NCBI RefSeq assembly: GCF_022807995.1
Contig: NZ_CP094351.1
Coordinates: forward strand, 3,999,001-4,063,000
Direction: 5' to 3'
Source: Pseudomonas orientalis
GTDB lineage: Bacteria; Pseudomonadota; Gammaproteobacteria; Pseudomonadales; Pseudomonadaceae
DNA length: 64,000 nucleotides
Shown here: positions 50,473 to 58,929 of the stretch, in pieces
Position numbering within the stretch: the first letter of the stretch is position 1
Layout: every line of letters begins with the position of its first letter
Notes under the pieces: model-generated
What the model was told of the DNA's origin: nothing
Databases searched by the model: none
Seen by the model: the letters and a program-made list of their open reading frames with translations, nothing else
Made by a program: the position numbers and the translations under genes

Positions 50473-51213
50473 TTAGCTCATCTGCATGACGCGGGTCATG
50501 GCCTGGTCGTCTTCTTTGGCGCTGTTCATCATCTTGACGTGCAGCTCGAACTGCTTGGAAAGCGCCAGTACCGCAGTCATTTCCTCGACGGCATTGACGT
50601 TGCTCGCCTGCAGGAAGCCCGAGGTCAGCTTGACGTTCGCGTCGGCCTGGGCCGGCTGGCCATCCTTGGTGTGGATGGTGCCGTCCAGGCCTTTGGTCAT
50701 GTTCTTGAGGTCCGGCTGGACCATCTTGATGCGGTCCACTTCCGCCATCACCCGTGGGCCTTCGCCCATGGCGCGGATGCTGATGGTGCCGTCCGAACCC
50801 ACTTCGATTTTCTGCTGGGGCGGCACGGCAATCGGGCCGCCGTTGCCCATGATCGGCATACCGTTGCCGGCCCGGAGTACGCCCAGCGCATCCACGTTCA
50901 TGCTGGCGCTGCGCACGTAGGCTTCGCCGCCATCCGGGGTTTGCACGGCCATCCAGCCGTCGCCGCTGACGGCCACGTCCAGGTCGCGCCCGGTTTCGAT
51001 CATCGCGCCGGGGGTGAAGTCAGTGGCGGGCCGCTCGGTCAGGGCAAAAGCCCGCGCCGGAAAGCTGTCACCGAACACCGGCATCGAGCGCGCCTGCTCC
51101 AGGTCGCGCTGAAAACCGTTGGTGGAAATGTTCGCCAGATTGTTGGCATGGGCCTTCTGCGCCAGAGCATTCTGGCTGGCGCCGGTCATTGCCACATAAA
51201 GGTACTTGTCCAC
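50473..51213 (-). CDS. flgF: Flagellar proximal rod protein FlgF
   Basis: A 246-residue rod protein with NALAQKAHANNLANISTNGFQRDLEQARSMPVFG at the N-terminus and ASNVNAVEEMTAVLALSKQFELHVKMM near the C-terminus. It is the first gene of the flgFGHIJKL unit here; flgBCDE, which usually lie directly upstream in P. aeruginosa, are absent and phhR is the next gene. A sigma-54 type promoter 57 bases upstream fits independent transcription. Confidence 0.95.
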   Translation of the reverse strand: MDKYLYVAMTGASQNALAQKAHANNLANISTNGFQRDLEQARSMPVFGDSFPARAFALTERPATDFTPGAMIETGRDLDVAVSGDGWMAVQTPDGGEAYVRSASMNVDALGVLRAGNGMPIMGNGGPIAVPPQQKIEVGSDGTISIRAMGEGPRVMAEVDRIKMVQPDLKNMTKGLDGTIHTKDGQPAQADANVKLTSGFLQASNVNAVEEMTAVLALSKQFELHVKMMNSAKEDDQAMTRVMQMS

Positions 51214-51269
51214 GCTCTATCCTCTTTCTGACGGACGCTTGCCGCCCACCGTTGCACTGAGGAGGCTTA

Positions 51270-51285
51270 AGCAATTTGCGAACCA
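51270..51285 (-). promoter_or_regulatory. Sigma-54 promoter of flgFGHIJKL
   Basis: On the minus strand TGGTTCGCAAATTGCT keeps the GG and GC pairs with correct spacing, 57 bases upstream of the flgF start, after the flgF GAGG-type leader. Confidence 0.7.
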
Positions 51286-51410
51286 ACTTTTGAAAATAGG
51301 ATGAAGTCCAGGCGGGACGGGGGTTTGCGGGCAGCTGTTTGAAATATGAATGGAGGGAGAGTCGAAAAAACGGCGGACTACTGCCGCTTTCGGCAACGGC
51401 GCAGATCAAA

Positions 51411-51498
51411 TGTGGGAGGGGGCTTGCCCCCGATAGCGGTGGGTCAGCCAATAGCAATCTGACTGACAGACTGCCATCGGGGCAAGCCCCCTCCCACA
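51411..51498. repeat. REPIN, type B, 88 bp, between phhR and flgF
   Basis: Inverted TGTGGGAGGGGGCTTGCCCC units; the right unit has lost one G (ATCGGGGCAAGCC), which explains the length of 88 rather than 89. It ends five bases after the phhR stop and marks the border between phh and flagellar genes. Confidence 0.9.
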
Positions 51499-51503
51499 TT
51501 GGG

Positions 51504-53066
51504 TCATTTGTCGGTCTTGAGGATTTCGTAATCGCGCAGTTTGTTGGCGACGGTGGTGTGGGAAACGCCCAGGCGTTTGCCTAACTGCCGGCTGCTCGGA
51601 TGCTCCGCATACAGGCTTTCCAACACCGCCTTTTCAAACCGTCCGACGATGTCTTCCAGCCCACCTTCCAGCGAAAAATCGCCAAGCGGCTGACGCACGC
51701 CATAATCGGGCAAGCGAATATGCTCAACCTTGACCGTCCCGCCCTCGCACAACGAAACAGCCTGGAACAATACGTTTTCCAACTGGCGCACATTGCCCGG
51801 CCAGTGGTAGTGGCTGAGCTTGTCCATCGCGGCAGGCGCCAACCTGGGCAGCGGGCAACCAATCTGCCGGCTGGCCTGATCGAGAAAGTGCTCGACCAAT
51901 GGCCCCAGCCCGTCCAGGCATTCGCGCAACGGCGGAATATGCAGCGAAAGCACGTTCAAGCGGTGATACAGGTCCTGGCGGAATTCACCGCGGGCGCACA
52001 GTTCGGACAAATCCACCTGGGTCGCACAGATTACCCGTACGTCGAGGTACACCTCTTCATCGCTGCCCACGCGACGAAAGCAACCGTCCTGCAAAAAGCG
52101 CAGCAGTTTCACCTGCAGGCGTGCGCTCATTTCCCCTACGCCGTCGAGAAACAATGTACCGCCCGCCGTCAGTTCCAACAGCCCCAGTTTGCCTTCGGCC
52201 CGGGCGCCTTCGAATGCGCCTGGGCCGTAGCCGAACAGTTCGGTCTCGGCCATCGACTCCGGCAAGCCCGCGCAGTTGAGCGCCATCAAGGGCGACTGGC
52301 CACGCGGGCTGGCCAGGTGGCAGGCCCGCGCCAGCAATTCTTTGCCGGTACCGGTTTCGCCTTCTATTAATAGAGGCGCATCCAGCGGCGCCATACGCCG
52401 GGCTTCGCGAACCACGGCGGCCATCACCCTGGAACTCTGAAAGATGCTGTCGAAGCCGCGCAGTTCCTGCTTGCGTACATTATAGATACGCTCGCCCACC
52501 CGGTCGGCGCGGTGCAGGGTCAATACCGCGCCGGCCATGGCTTCGCTGTCGTCGTGTTCGGAGGATTGCAGCGGCGCGATATCGGCCAGGAACACATCGC
52601 CCTTGACCTTGACCCGCAGTCCGTTGATCCGCGATTTGCTCGCGCGCACCAGCTCCGGCAAGTCGAAATCCTCGGCGTAGCGCGACAGCGGAATGCCCGG
52701 CACTTCGTCCACGCGCACACCCAGCAACTGCGCCGCCGCACGATTGGCCGCGACGATCGATCCGCCCATGTCGATGGACAGCACCGGAAACTCCAGGGCG
52801 CCCAGCAGCGCATTTAGCTCCATGTGCCGACGCTCGCTGGGCATCAGCCCTACCCTCTTCACGCCGAATACCCCGGCTATCGCCTCGAACTGCGGGCGCA
52901 GCGCCTGGAACTGCATTTTCACCAGGTTCGGGCAGAACAGGTAGATGGCATTGCCATGCTCGCCGCCGACCTCGCCCTTGGCGACGTTTACGCCGTACTC
53001 CACCAATAGGTTGAGGATGTCCCGCAGGATGCCGATGCGGTTCTGGCAGTGCACTTTGATACGCAT
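51504..53066 (-). CDS. phhR: Aromatic amino acid regulator PhhR (TyrR family)
   Basis: A 520-residue TyrR-type regulator. An ACT domain (about 1-75: NRIGILRDILNLLVEYGVNV), a PAS domain (about 80-190), an AAA+ domain (Walker A GETGTGKELLARA, Walker B GGTLFLDGVGEM) and a C-terminal Fis-type helix-turn-helix (SSRQLGKRLGVSHTTVANKLRDY) are visible. The sigma-54 contact loop reads GAFEGA instead of GAFTGA, as in TyrR proteins that work with sigma-70. It activates phenylalanine and tyrosine catabolism, including the divergent phhABC. The ATG at 53066 is chosen because the ACT domain begins there. Confidence 0.93.
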   Translation of the reverse strand: MRIKVHCQNRIGILRDILNLLVEYGVNVAKGEVGGEHGNAIYLFCPNLVKMQFQALRPQFEAIAGVFGVKRVGLMPSERRHMELNALLGALEFPVLSIDMGGSIVAANRAAAQLLGVRVDEVPGIPLSRYAEDFDLPELVRASKSRINGLRVKVKGDVFLADIAPLQSSEHDDSEAMAGAVLTLHRADRVGERIYNVRKQELRGFDSIFQSSRVMAAVVREARRMAPLDAPLLIEGETGTGKELLARACHLASPRGQSPLMALNCAGLPESMAETELFGYGPGAFEGARAEGKLGLLELTAGGTLFLDGVGEMSARLQVKLLRFLQDGCFRRVGSDEEVYLDVRVICATQVDLSELCARGEFRQDLYHRLNVLSLHIPPLRECLDGLGPLVEHFLDQASRQIGCPLPRLAPAAMDKLSHYHWPGNVRQLENVLFQAVSLCEGGTVKVEHIRLPDYGVRQPLGDFSLEGGLEDIVGRFEKAVLESLYAEHPSSRQLGKRLGVSHTTVANKLRDYEILKTDK

Positions 53067-53185
53067 GAAAAGGTCCGAAGATGAGTAGGCGCCGTGTCTT
53101 TTTGCCGCTGGACACAGATAGTCGTCAAGATTATGTGACAGTGTGCTGGCTTTTCCCAGCCCAATGCCGTGAAGAGTCACGCATC

Positions 53186-53203
53186 CGTAACGAATAGTTT
53201 ACG
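53186..53203. promoter_or_regulatory. Candidate PhhR/TyrR box in the phhR-phhA gap
   Basis: CGTAAC, six bases, then TTTACG is an inverted repeat close to the TyrR/PhhR box TGTAAA-N6-TTTACA. It lies about 120 bases upstream of both divergent genes in the 256-base gap, which otherwise shows no gene. Confidence 0.6.
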
Positions 53204-53322
53204 AAATGCGGTAACTTTTCTTACTCATAGGCTTTTGAACCCGATGAAAACTCCCCGCGCGCGGGTTATCAATAGATACACAGCAGGACATAACAAGAAC
53301 GAATGCCTAGCAGGAGAGCCGT

Positions 53323-54114
53323 ATGAAGCAGACGCACTACGTGGCCCGCGAGCCCGATGCGCAAGGTTTTATCCACTACCCGCCGGAAGAACATGCGGTG
53401 TGGAACACCCTGATCACGCGCCAGTTGAAGGTGATCGAGGGCCGTGCCTGCCAGGAATACCTGGATGGCATCGACAAGCTCGGCCTGCCCCTGGATCGCA
53501 TCCCGCAACTGGGCGAGATCAACCAAGTGCTGGCCGACACCACCGGCTGGCAAGTCGCCCGCGTGCCGGCGCTGATTCCCTTCCAGACTTTCTTCGAATT
53601 GCTCGCCAGCAAGCAGTTTCCGGTGGCGACCTTTATTCGTACCCGCGAAGAACTGGACTACCTGCAAGAGCCGGATATTTTCCACGAGATCTTCGGCCAC
53701 TGCCCGCTGCTGACCAATCCCTGGTTTGCCGAGTTCACCCACACTTACGGCAAGCTCGGCCTGGCGGCCACCAAGGAACAACGGGTGTATCTGGCGCGCC
53801 TGTACTGGATGACCATCGAGTTCGGCCTGGTGGACACCCCTGAAGGCCGGCGTATCTACGGCGGCGGTATTCTGTCATCGCCTAAAGAAAGCGTGTATTG
53901 CCTGTCGGACGAGCCCGAGCACCAGGCCTTTGATCCGCTGGAAGCGATGCGCACGCCCTATCGCATCGACATCCTGCAACCGCTGTACTTCGTATTGCCC
54001 GAGCTCAAGCGCCTGTTCGACGTGGCGCAGGAAGACATCATGGGCATGGTCGAGCGCGGTATGGAATTGGGCTTGCACGCCCCGAAATTTCCGCCAAAGC
54101 CCAAGGCTGCTTGA
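53323..54114 (+). CDS. phhA: Phenylalanine 4-monooxygenase PhhA
   Basis: A 263-residue pterin-dependent aromatic amino acid hydroxylase. The iron ligands are visible as His121, His126 (FHEIFGHCPLL) and Glu166 (MTIEFGLV). It converts phenylalanine to tyrosine using tetrahydropterin and oxygen. The ATG at 53323 has AGGAGAG upstream. It heads phhABC, divergent from its activator gene phhR. Confidence 0.97.
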   Translation: MKQTHYVAREPDAQGFIHYPPEEHAVWNTLITRQLKVIEGRACQEYLDGIDKLGLPLDRIPQLGEINQVLADTTGWQVARVPALIPFQTFFELLASKQFPVATFIRTREELDYLQEPDIFHEIFGHCPLLTNPWFAEFTHTYGKLGLAATKEQRVYLARLYWMTIEFGLVDTPEGRRIYGGGILSSPKESVYCLSDEPEHQAFDPLEAMRTPYRIDILQPLYFVLPELKRLFDVAQEDIMGMVERGMELGLHAPKFPPKPKAA

Positions 54115-54211
54115 GCGGTGACTTTTCAGGCCAGGTGAGTCTGTTCCCTGGCCCCGCGTTGCTTTAGGGTAACGCCAATAACCTTCAATCATTCGAATTC
54201 AGGACACCTTC

Positions 54212-54568
54212 ATGACCACCTTGAACCAAGCCCATTGCGAAGCCTGCCGCGCCGACGCCCCGCAAGTCAGCGATGAAGAACTGCCGGTGCTGATCAAACA
54301 GATCCCGGACTGGAACATCGAAGTGCGCGACGGCGTGATGCAGCTGGAAAAGGTTTTTCTGTTCAAGAATTTCAAGTTCGCCCTGGCCTTCACCAACGCC
54401 GTGGGTGAAATCGCCGAAGCCGAAGGCCATCACCCTGGCCTGCTGACCGAATGGGGCAAAGTCACCGTGACCTGGTGGAGCCACTCCATCAAGGGCCTGC
54501 ACCGCAACGACTTCATCATGGCCGCGCGCACCGATGAAGTGGCCAAGAGCGCCGAGGGCCGCAAGTAA
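54212..54568 (+). CDS. phhB: Pterin-4a-carbinolamine dehydratase PhhB
   Basis: A 118-residue PCD/DCoH protein. The active-site histidines are His73 and His74 (EGHHPGLLTEW) and His91 (WWSHSIKGLH). It regenerates the pterin cofactor after phenylalanine hydroxylation. It follows phhA by 97 bases and its stop overlaps the phhC start by one base (TAATG). Confidence 0.96.
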   Translation: MTTLNQAHCEACRADAPQVSDEELPVLIKQIPDWNIEVRDGVMQLEKVFLFKNFKFALAFTNAVGEIAEAEGHHPGLLTEWGKVTVTWWSHSIKGLHRNDFIMAARTDEVAKSAEGRK

Positions 54569-55761
54569 TGCACTTCGATGCGATTGGCCGCGTACCTGGC
54601 GATCCGATCCTCGGGCTCATGGACCTGTATGCCCAGGATGCCAACCCGGACAAGTTCGACCTCGGCGTGGGCGTCTACAAGGACGACCAGGGCCTGACGC
54701 CGATTCCAGACTCGGTAAAACGTGCCGAGCAGCGCCTGGTCGACACCCAGACCACCAAGACCTACATCGGCGGGCACGGCGACGCAGCGTTCGGCAGACT
54801 GATCAGCGAACTGGTGCTGGGCACCGATTCGGCGTTGATAGCCGAACGCCGTGCCGGCGCCACCCAGACACCAGGGGGCACCGGTGCCCTGCGCCTGAGC
54901 GCCGACTTTATCGCCCACAGCCTGCCTGGCCGTGGGGTGTGGCTGAGCAACCCGACCTGGCCGATCCACGAAACCATTTTCGCCAAGGCCGGGCTCAAGG
55001 TCAGTCATTACCCGTACGTGGGCAGCGACAACCGCCTGGATGTGGCGGCGATGCTGGCCACTCTGTCCACGGTGCCCAAGGGCGATGTGGTGCTGCTGCA
55101 CGCCTGCTGCCACAACCCGACCGGGTTCGACCTGTCCCGGGATGATTGGCGCCAGGTGCTGCAGATTGTGCGCGAGCGCCAGTTGCTGCCGCTGATCGAC
55201 TTTGCCTACCAGGGCTTTGGCGATGGCCTGGAGCAGGACGCCTGGGCGGTGCGCCTGTTCGCCGCCGAACTGCCGGAAGTCTTGATCACCAGTTCCTGCT
55301 CGAAGAATTTCGGTTTGTATCGCGACCGCGTCGGCGCATTGATCGTGTGTGCGGCGGATGCCGAGAAGCTCACGGATGTGCGCAGCCAACTGGCCAATAC
55401 GGCGCGCAATCTGTGGTCGACGCCGCCGGATCATGGCGCTGCCGTGGTGGCGACCATCCTTGGCGATGCCGAGCTCAAACAGCAGTGGAGCGACGAAGTC
55501 GAAGCCATGCGTTCACGCATTGCGCAATTGCGCGCCGGGCTGGTGGACGCGCTGGCGCCCCACGGCCTGGCTGAGCGGTTTGCGCATATCGGCACCCAGC
55601 GCGGGATGTTTTCCTATACCGGCTTGAGTGCCGAGCAGGTCCGGCAACTGCGTGAAAAGCACAGTGTGTACATGGTCAGTTCGGGCCGGGCCAATGTGGC
55701 CGGGGTTGATGCCACACGGCTGACCTTGCTGGCTGAAGCGATCGCCGACGTCTCCAACTGA
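54568..55761 (+). CDS. phhC: Aromatic amino acid aminotransferase PhhC
   Basis: A 397-residue class I aminotransferase. Lys246 in SSCSKNFGLYRDRVG binds PLP; HNPTGFDLS, DFAYQGFGDGL and the C-terminal SSGRANVAG (substrate-carboxylate Arg) are present. It is of the TyrB/AspC type and transaminates tyrosine or phenylalanine in the catabolic route. It is translationally coupled to phhB. Confidence 0.93.
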   Translation: MHFDAIGRVPGDPILGLMDLYAQDANPDKFDLGVGVYKDDQGLTPIPDSVKRAEQRLVDTQTTKTYIGGHGDAAFGRLISELVLGTDSALIAERRAGATQTPGGTGALRLSADFIAHSLPGRGVWLSNPTWPIHETIFAKAGLKVSHYPYVGSDNRLDVAAMLATLSTVPKGDVVLLHACCHNPTGFDLSRDDWRQVLQIVRERQLLPLIDFAYQGFGDGLEQDAWAVRLFAAELPEVLITSSCSKNFGLYRDRVGALIVCAADAEKLTDVRSQLANTARNLWSTPPDHGAAVVATILGDAELKQQWSDEVEAMRSRIAQLRAGLVDALAPHGLAERFAHIGTQRGMFSYTGLSAEQVRQLREKHSVYMVSSGRANVAGVDATRLTLLAEAIADVSN

Positions 55762-55779
55762 AGACACCGGGATAAAAAA

Positions 55780-55868
55780 TGTGGGAGGGGGCTTGCCCCC
55801 GATAGCGGTGGGCCAGTCAGCTTATTTCCAGCTGACCCACTGTCATCGGGGGCAAGCCCCCTCCCACA
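55780..55868. repeat. REPIN, type B, 89 bp, between phhC and the phosphoesterase gene
   Basis: Inverted TGTGGGAGGGGGCTTGCCCC units lying between two convergent genes; it may serve as a shared 3' hairpin. Confidence 0.9.
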
Positions 55869-55886
55869 TTTGGATTTACTTGACCC

Positions 55887-56696
55887 CTAGCCTGCAACCA
55901 TTTCGGCTTTGAGCAGCGCCTCTTTGGCCTGCGCATCCGCCAACCGATACAACTCGATATGCCCATCCCAGTGCTCGATCAACGCCGTGCACGATTCCAC
56001 CCAGTCCCCGCAGTTCAGGTAATCCACCTCCCCCACCTTGCGGATCTCGGCATGATGGATATGCCCGCACACCACCCCATGCAGCTCACGCTTGGTCACC
56101 TCGTGGGCGATGGCCTCTTCGAAATCGCTGATAAAGCTCACGGCGGTTTTCACCTTGTGCTTCAGGTACGCCGACAGCGACCAATAGCCATAGCCATAAC
56201 GCGCCCGCCAGTGATTGAGCCAGCGGTTAAGCGTGAGGGTGAATTCGTAGGCCGAGTCGCCCAGGAAGGCGAGCCAGCGGTGATAACGCGTGATTACGTC
56301 GAACTGATCGCCATGAATCACCAGCAGGTGACGACCGTCAGCGGTCACGTGCACCGCCTCGTCAACCAACTGGATATTGCCCAGGATCAGCTTGGAATAG
56401 CGCCTTAGAAATTCGTCATGGTTACCGGTGACATAGATCACCTCGGTGCCACGCTTGGCCATGGTCAGCAGGCGACGGATCACGTTGGTGTGGGCCTGGG
56501 GCCAATACATGCCGCCGCGCATTTTCCAGCCATCGATAATGTCGCCGACCAGGTACACCTTGTCGGCGTGGTAGCCCTTGAGAAACTGCGATAGATGCTC
56601 GGCCTGGCAATCCCGGGTGCCCAGGTGCACGTCGGAAATCCACAGGGTTCGCACCCGTTGCTTGGGGCTGGGCTTGGCGAATTCGGCACGGGTCAT
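55887..56696 (-). CDS. Metallophosphoesterase, UDP-2,3-diacylglucosamine diphosphatase-like
   Basis: A 269-residue calcineurin-like phosphoesterase. Metal-binding motifs are ISDVHLG, LVGDIIDGW, VTGNHDEFL, VIHGDQFD and VVCGHIHH. Overall it resembles the LpxH2-like branch, in which a substrate in lipid A synthesis is suspected but not shown for all members; a separate LpxH usually exists in Pseudomonas. The start is the ATG at 56696 with GAGGG upstream; upstream frame is unrelated. It is divergent from the AraC regulator gene. Confidence 0.85.
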   Translation of the reverse strand: MTRAEFAKPSPKQRVRTLWISDVHLGTRDCQAEHLSQFLKGYHADKVYLVGDIIDGWKMRGGMYWPQAHTNVIRRLLTMAKRGTEVIYVTGNHDEFLRRYSKLILGNIQLVDEAVHVTADGRHLLVIHGDQFDVITRYHRWLAFLGDSAYEFTLTLNRWLNHWRARYGYGYWSLSAYLKHKVKTAVSFISDFEEAIAHEVTKRELHGVVCGHIHHAEIRKVGEVDYLNCGDWVESCTALIEHWDGHIELYRLADAQAKEALLKAEMVAG

Positions 56697-56833
56697 GGGG
56701 GTCCCTCGACGCTGTTTTCGCGAGCTTGCGCCCTGGCGGTTAATAGTCCATGACAGCGGCGCGTCAGTCTGATGACAGCGCTTGGCCGTCCCTAAGCGAT
56801 GTAGACTGGGGGCTTGCCGCCCAGGAGAGCGCA

Positions 56834-57583
56834 ATGAGCCTCAGTCTTACACTTCGCCAGTACACCGATGCCCCCATCGCCCACAGCCATGACCACGCAC
56901 AATTAGTGTTTGGCCTGTCCGGGCACCTGGATTTCGAAGTGGATGGCTGCGCTAATCAGGTGCAGGAAAGCAGCGTGATGATCCTGCCCTTTGCCGCTCA
57001 CCACGCCTGCGGCAGCCGCGACGGTAGCCGCTGCCTGGTGCTGGATGTGCCAACCGAGCATTGGCTGCTGCAAACATTGGGTGACCACGCCGATGCCAGT
57101 CGCCGCCTGCTCGACCGGCCGGCCCGGCTGGCGCTGGATTCGCGCCAACACCAGTTGGTTCAGTGGCTGGCCGGCAGCCCGATACATGATCCATTGATCG
57201 CCCGCCAAGGCGCGCTGCTGCTGCTCGCCAGCCTCAATCATCCGCAGGCGATGCCACCGCCGGGGCGTCGTCTGCCTTATGCCGCGTTCAACGCGCATAT
57301 CGAACGCCACGCCGCTCACCCGCTGCATGTCGCGGACCTGGCACGGATTGCCTGCCTGTCGGTTGCGCGCTTGCACGCGCGCTTCATGCTTGAATGCGGG
57401 CAGACCCCCATGGATTACGTGCGCCACCAGCGCCTGCAAATGGCATTGACGATGCTGCGCGAGACGCCGCTGCCCGTGGGTGAGATCGCCGCACGCGTCG
57501 GCTACCGCTCACAAAGTGCCTTCGCTGCCGCCATGTTGCGCGAGTTTGGCGCCTCGCCGGGCACAATGCGGCGAACGTCATAG
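56834..57583 (+). CDS. AraC family transcriptional regulator
   Basis: A 249-residue protein. The N-terminal cupin-like sensing domain (about 1-100) contains HSHDHAQLVFGLSGHLDFEVDG. The C-terminal AraC domain (about 155-245) has the two helix-turn-helix units (LHVADLARIACLSVARLHARF and LPVGEIAARVGYRSQSAFAAAMLREFGASPG). The ATG at 56834 has AGGAG upstream. The gene lies 94 bases before the exporter gene and may control it; this is only inferred from adjacency. Confidence 0.9.
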   Translation: MSLSLTLRQYTDAPIAHSHDHAQLVFGLSGHLDFEVDGCANQVQESSVMILPFAAHHACGSRDGSRCLVLDVPTEHWLLQTLGDHADASRRLLDRPARLALDSRQHQLVQWLAGSPIHDPLIARQGALLLLASLNHPQAMPPPGRRLPYAAFNAHIERHAAHPLHVADLARIACLSVARLHARFMLECGQTPMDYVRHQRLQMALTMLRETPLPVGEIAARVGYRSQSAFAAAMLREFGASPGTMRRTS

Positions 57584-57677
57584 GAAGAGTTTCGCGCTAA
57601 ACATCGCGAGCTGCACGACAGACATCCCTTTCACCCAACCTCTAGACTGGTGGTCACTTTCGTTGGCAGGCATCGCA

Positions 57678-58559
57678 ATGACTCCCCGCTCAGCCCTCGG
57701 CGCCCTGCATATCGGCGCATTGATGTTCGGTCTCACTGGTGTATTCGGCAAACTGGCGGCCGCCTCGCCGGCCATCATCGTATTCGGGCGTGCCGCGTTT
57801 GCGGTACTTGCCCTGGCGGTCTTCGCGCGCTTTGCCAGCAATGCGCCGTGGAAAACACTGCAGAGGCGCGACTGGCACCGCCTGCTGGTCAGCGGCGTGC
57901 TGCTGGCCGCGCACTGGGTGACGTTCTTCATCGCCGTCAAGGTCGCGGGGGTGGCCGTGGCAACCCTGGGGTTCGCCGCCTTCCCGGCCTTTACGGTGGT
58001 GCTTGAAGGGCTGATCTTTCGCGAGCGGATTCGCGCCAATGAAATGGTGCTGGTAGCACTGGTCAGCATCGGCCTGGTGTTGGTGACGCCGGACTTCAAC
58101 CTGGCCAGCGAAGCCACGGGCGGCTTGCTCTGGGGCATCGCATCAGGGCTGCTGTTCGCCTTGCTGTCACTGAATAACCGCGCCAGTTCCGGACGCATTC
58201 CAGCGGTACAGGCCGCGCTGTGCCAGAACGTGGTAGTTGCGGTCTGCCTGTTGCCCGTGGCCGCGCCGGGGCTGGCGGATGTGCGCGCTCTGGACTGGCT
58301 GTGGATCGGCCTGCTCGGCGTGTTCTGTACTGGCCTGGCTCACAGCCTGTTCGTCGCCAGCCTGGCCGTGATCAAGGCACGCACCGCCTCGGTGGTGTTT
58401 GCCATGGAACCGGTCTATGGCATCACGGTGGCCTGGCTGCTGTTTGCCGAAACGCCCACCCTGCGCATGCTGCTGGGCGGCGCGTTGATCATCGTCGCCA
58501 TTGTGCTGTCCGGCCTGATGGGCAGCGCGAGCCAGGCCAGGCAGCCGCAGGCGACCTGA
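57678..58559 (+). CDS. EamA/DMT family transporter
   Basis: A 293-residue membrane protein with ten predicted helices in two EamA repeats (about 5-135 and 150-285). Typical elements are GALMFGLTGVFGKLAAASPAIIVFGRAAFAVL and VFAMEPVYGITVAWLLFAETPTLRMLLGGALIIVAIVLSG. DMT proteins of this kind export metabolites such as amino acids; the substrate is unknown. The ATG at 57678 begins the first helix correctly. Confidence 0.9.
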   Translation: MTPRSALGALHIGALMFGLTGVFGKLAAASPAIIVFGRAAFAVLALAVFARFASNAPWKTLQRRDWHRLLVSGVLLAAHWVTFFIAVKVAGVAVATLGFAAFPAFTVVLEGLIFRERIRANEMVLVALVSIGLVLVTPDFNLASEATGGLLWGIASGLLFALLSLNNRASSGRIPAVQAALCQNVVVAVCLLPVAAPGLADVRALDWLWIGLLGVFCTGLAHSLFVASLAVIKARTASVVFAMEPVYGITVAWLLFAETPTLRMLLGGALIIVAIVLSGLMGSASQARQPQAT

Positions 58560-58561
58560 CC

Positions 58562-58849
58562 TCACTGCGGGCGGTCGTTATGCCCCAGATCGCGCTGCGG
58601 GTCGATCTGATCGCGCACGCGCTGCTTGAGCACCTTGGCCTCGGGAAAACCGCCATCGGCCTTGCGCTCCCAGATCTGTACAGCGTCGCAGGTGATGCGA
58701 AACGCGCCGCCGGTTGACGGCTCCAGCGCCACCCGGCCCAGATCCTCGGCAAATGTGCTCAACAACTCCTGGGCCAGCCACGCGGCACGCAGCAGCCACT
58801 GACACTGGGTGCAATAGGTGATCACGATCTCGGGTTTGCTGGCGGACAT
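58562..58849 (-). CDS. SelT/SelW/SelH family thioredoxin-like protein
   Basis: A 95-residue protein with the redox motif Cys13-Thr-Gln-Cys16 in ITYCTQCQWLLRAAWLAQELL, followed by the strand TGGAFRITCDAVQIWERKADGGFPEAKVLKQRVRDQI. It belongs to the Rdx family, in which bacterial members use Cys where eukaryotic ones use selenocysteine. Its role in redox balance is undefined. It is convergent with the exporter gene, with two bases between the stops. Confidence 0.9.
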   Translation of the reverse strand: MSASKPEIVITYCTQCQWLLRAAWLAQELLSTFAEDLGRVALEPSTGGAFRITCDAVQIWERKADGGFPEAKVLKQRVRDQIDPQRDLGHNDRPQ

Positions 58850-58929
58850 AACGTGAAAGGCTCCTGGGTGACGGCTTGGGCGGATCGAGTGGCTATAATA
58901 CCGGCCTTTATCGCCCAGCCTCGAGATTC

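Noticed and set aside
53140..53170. Sigma-54 promoter for phhA resembling TGGCTTTTCCCAGCC
   Set aside because: The GG to GC spacing is one base short and it is far from the start; PhhR here has GAFEGA, which argues against sigma-54.
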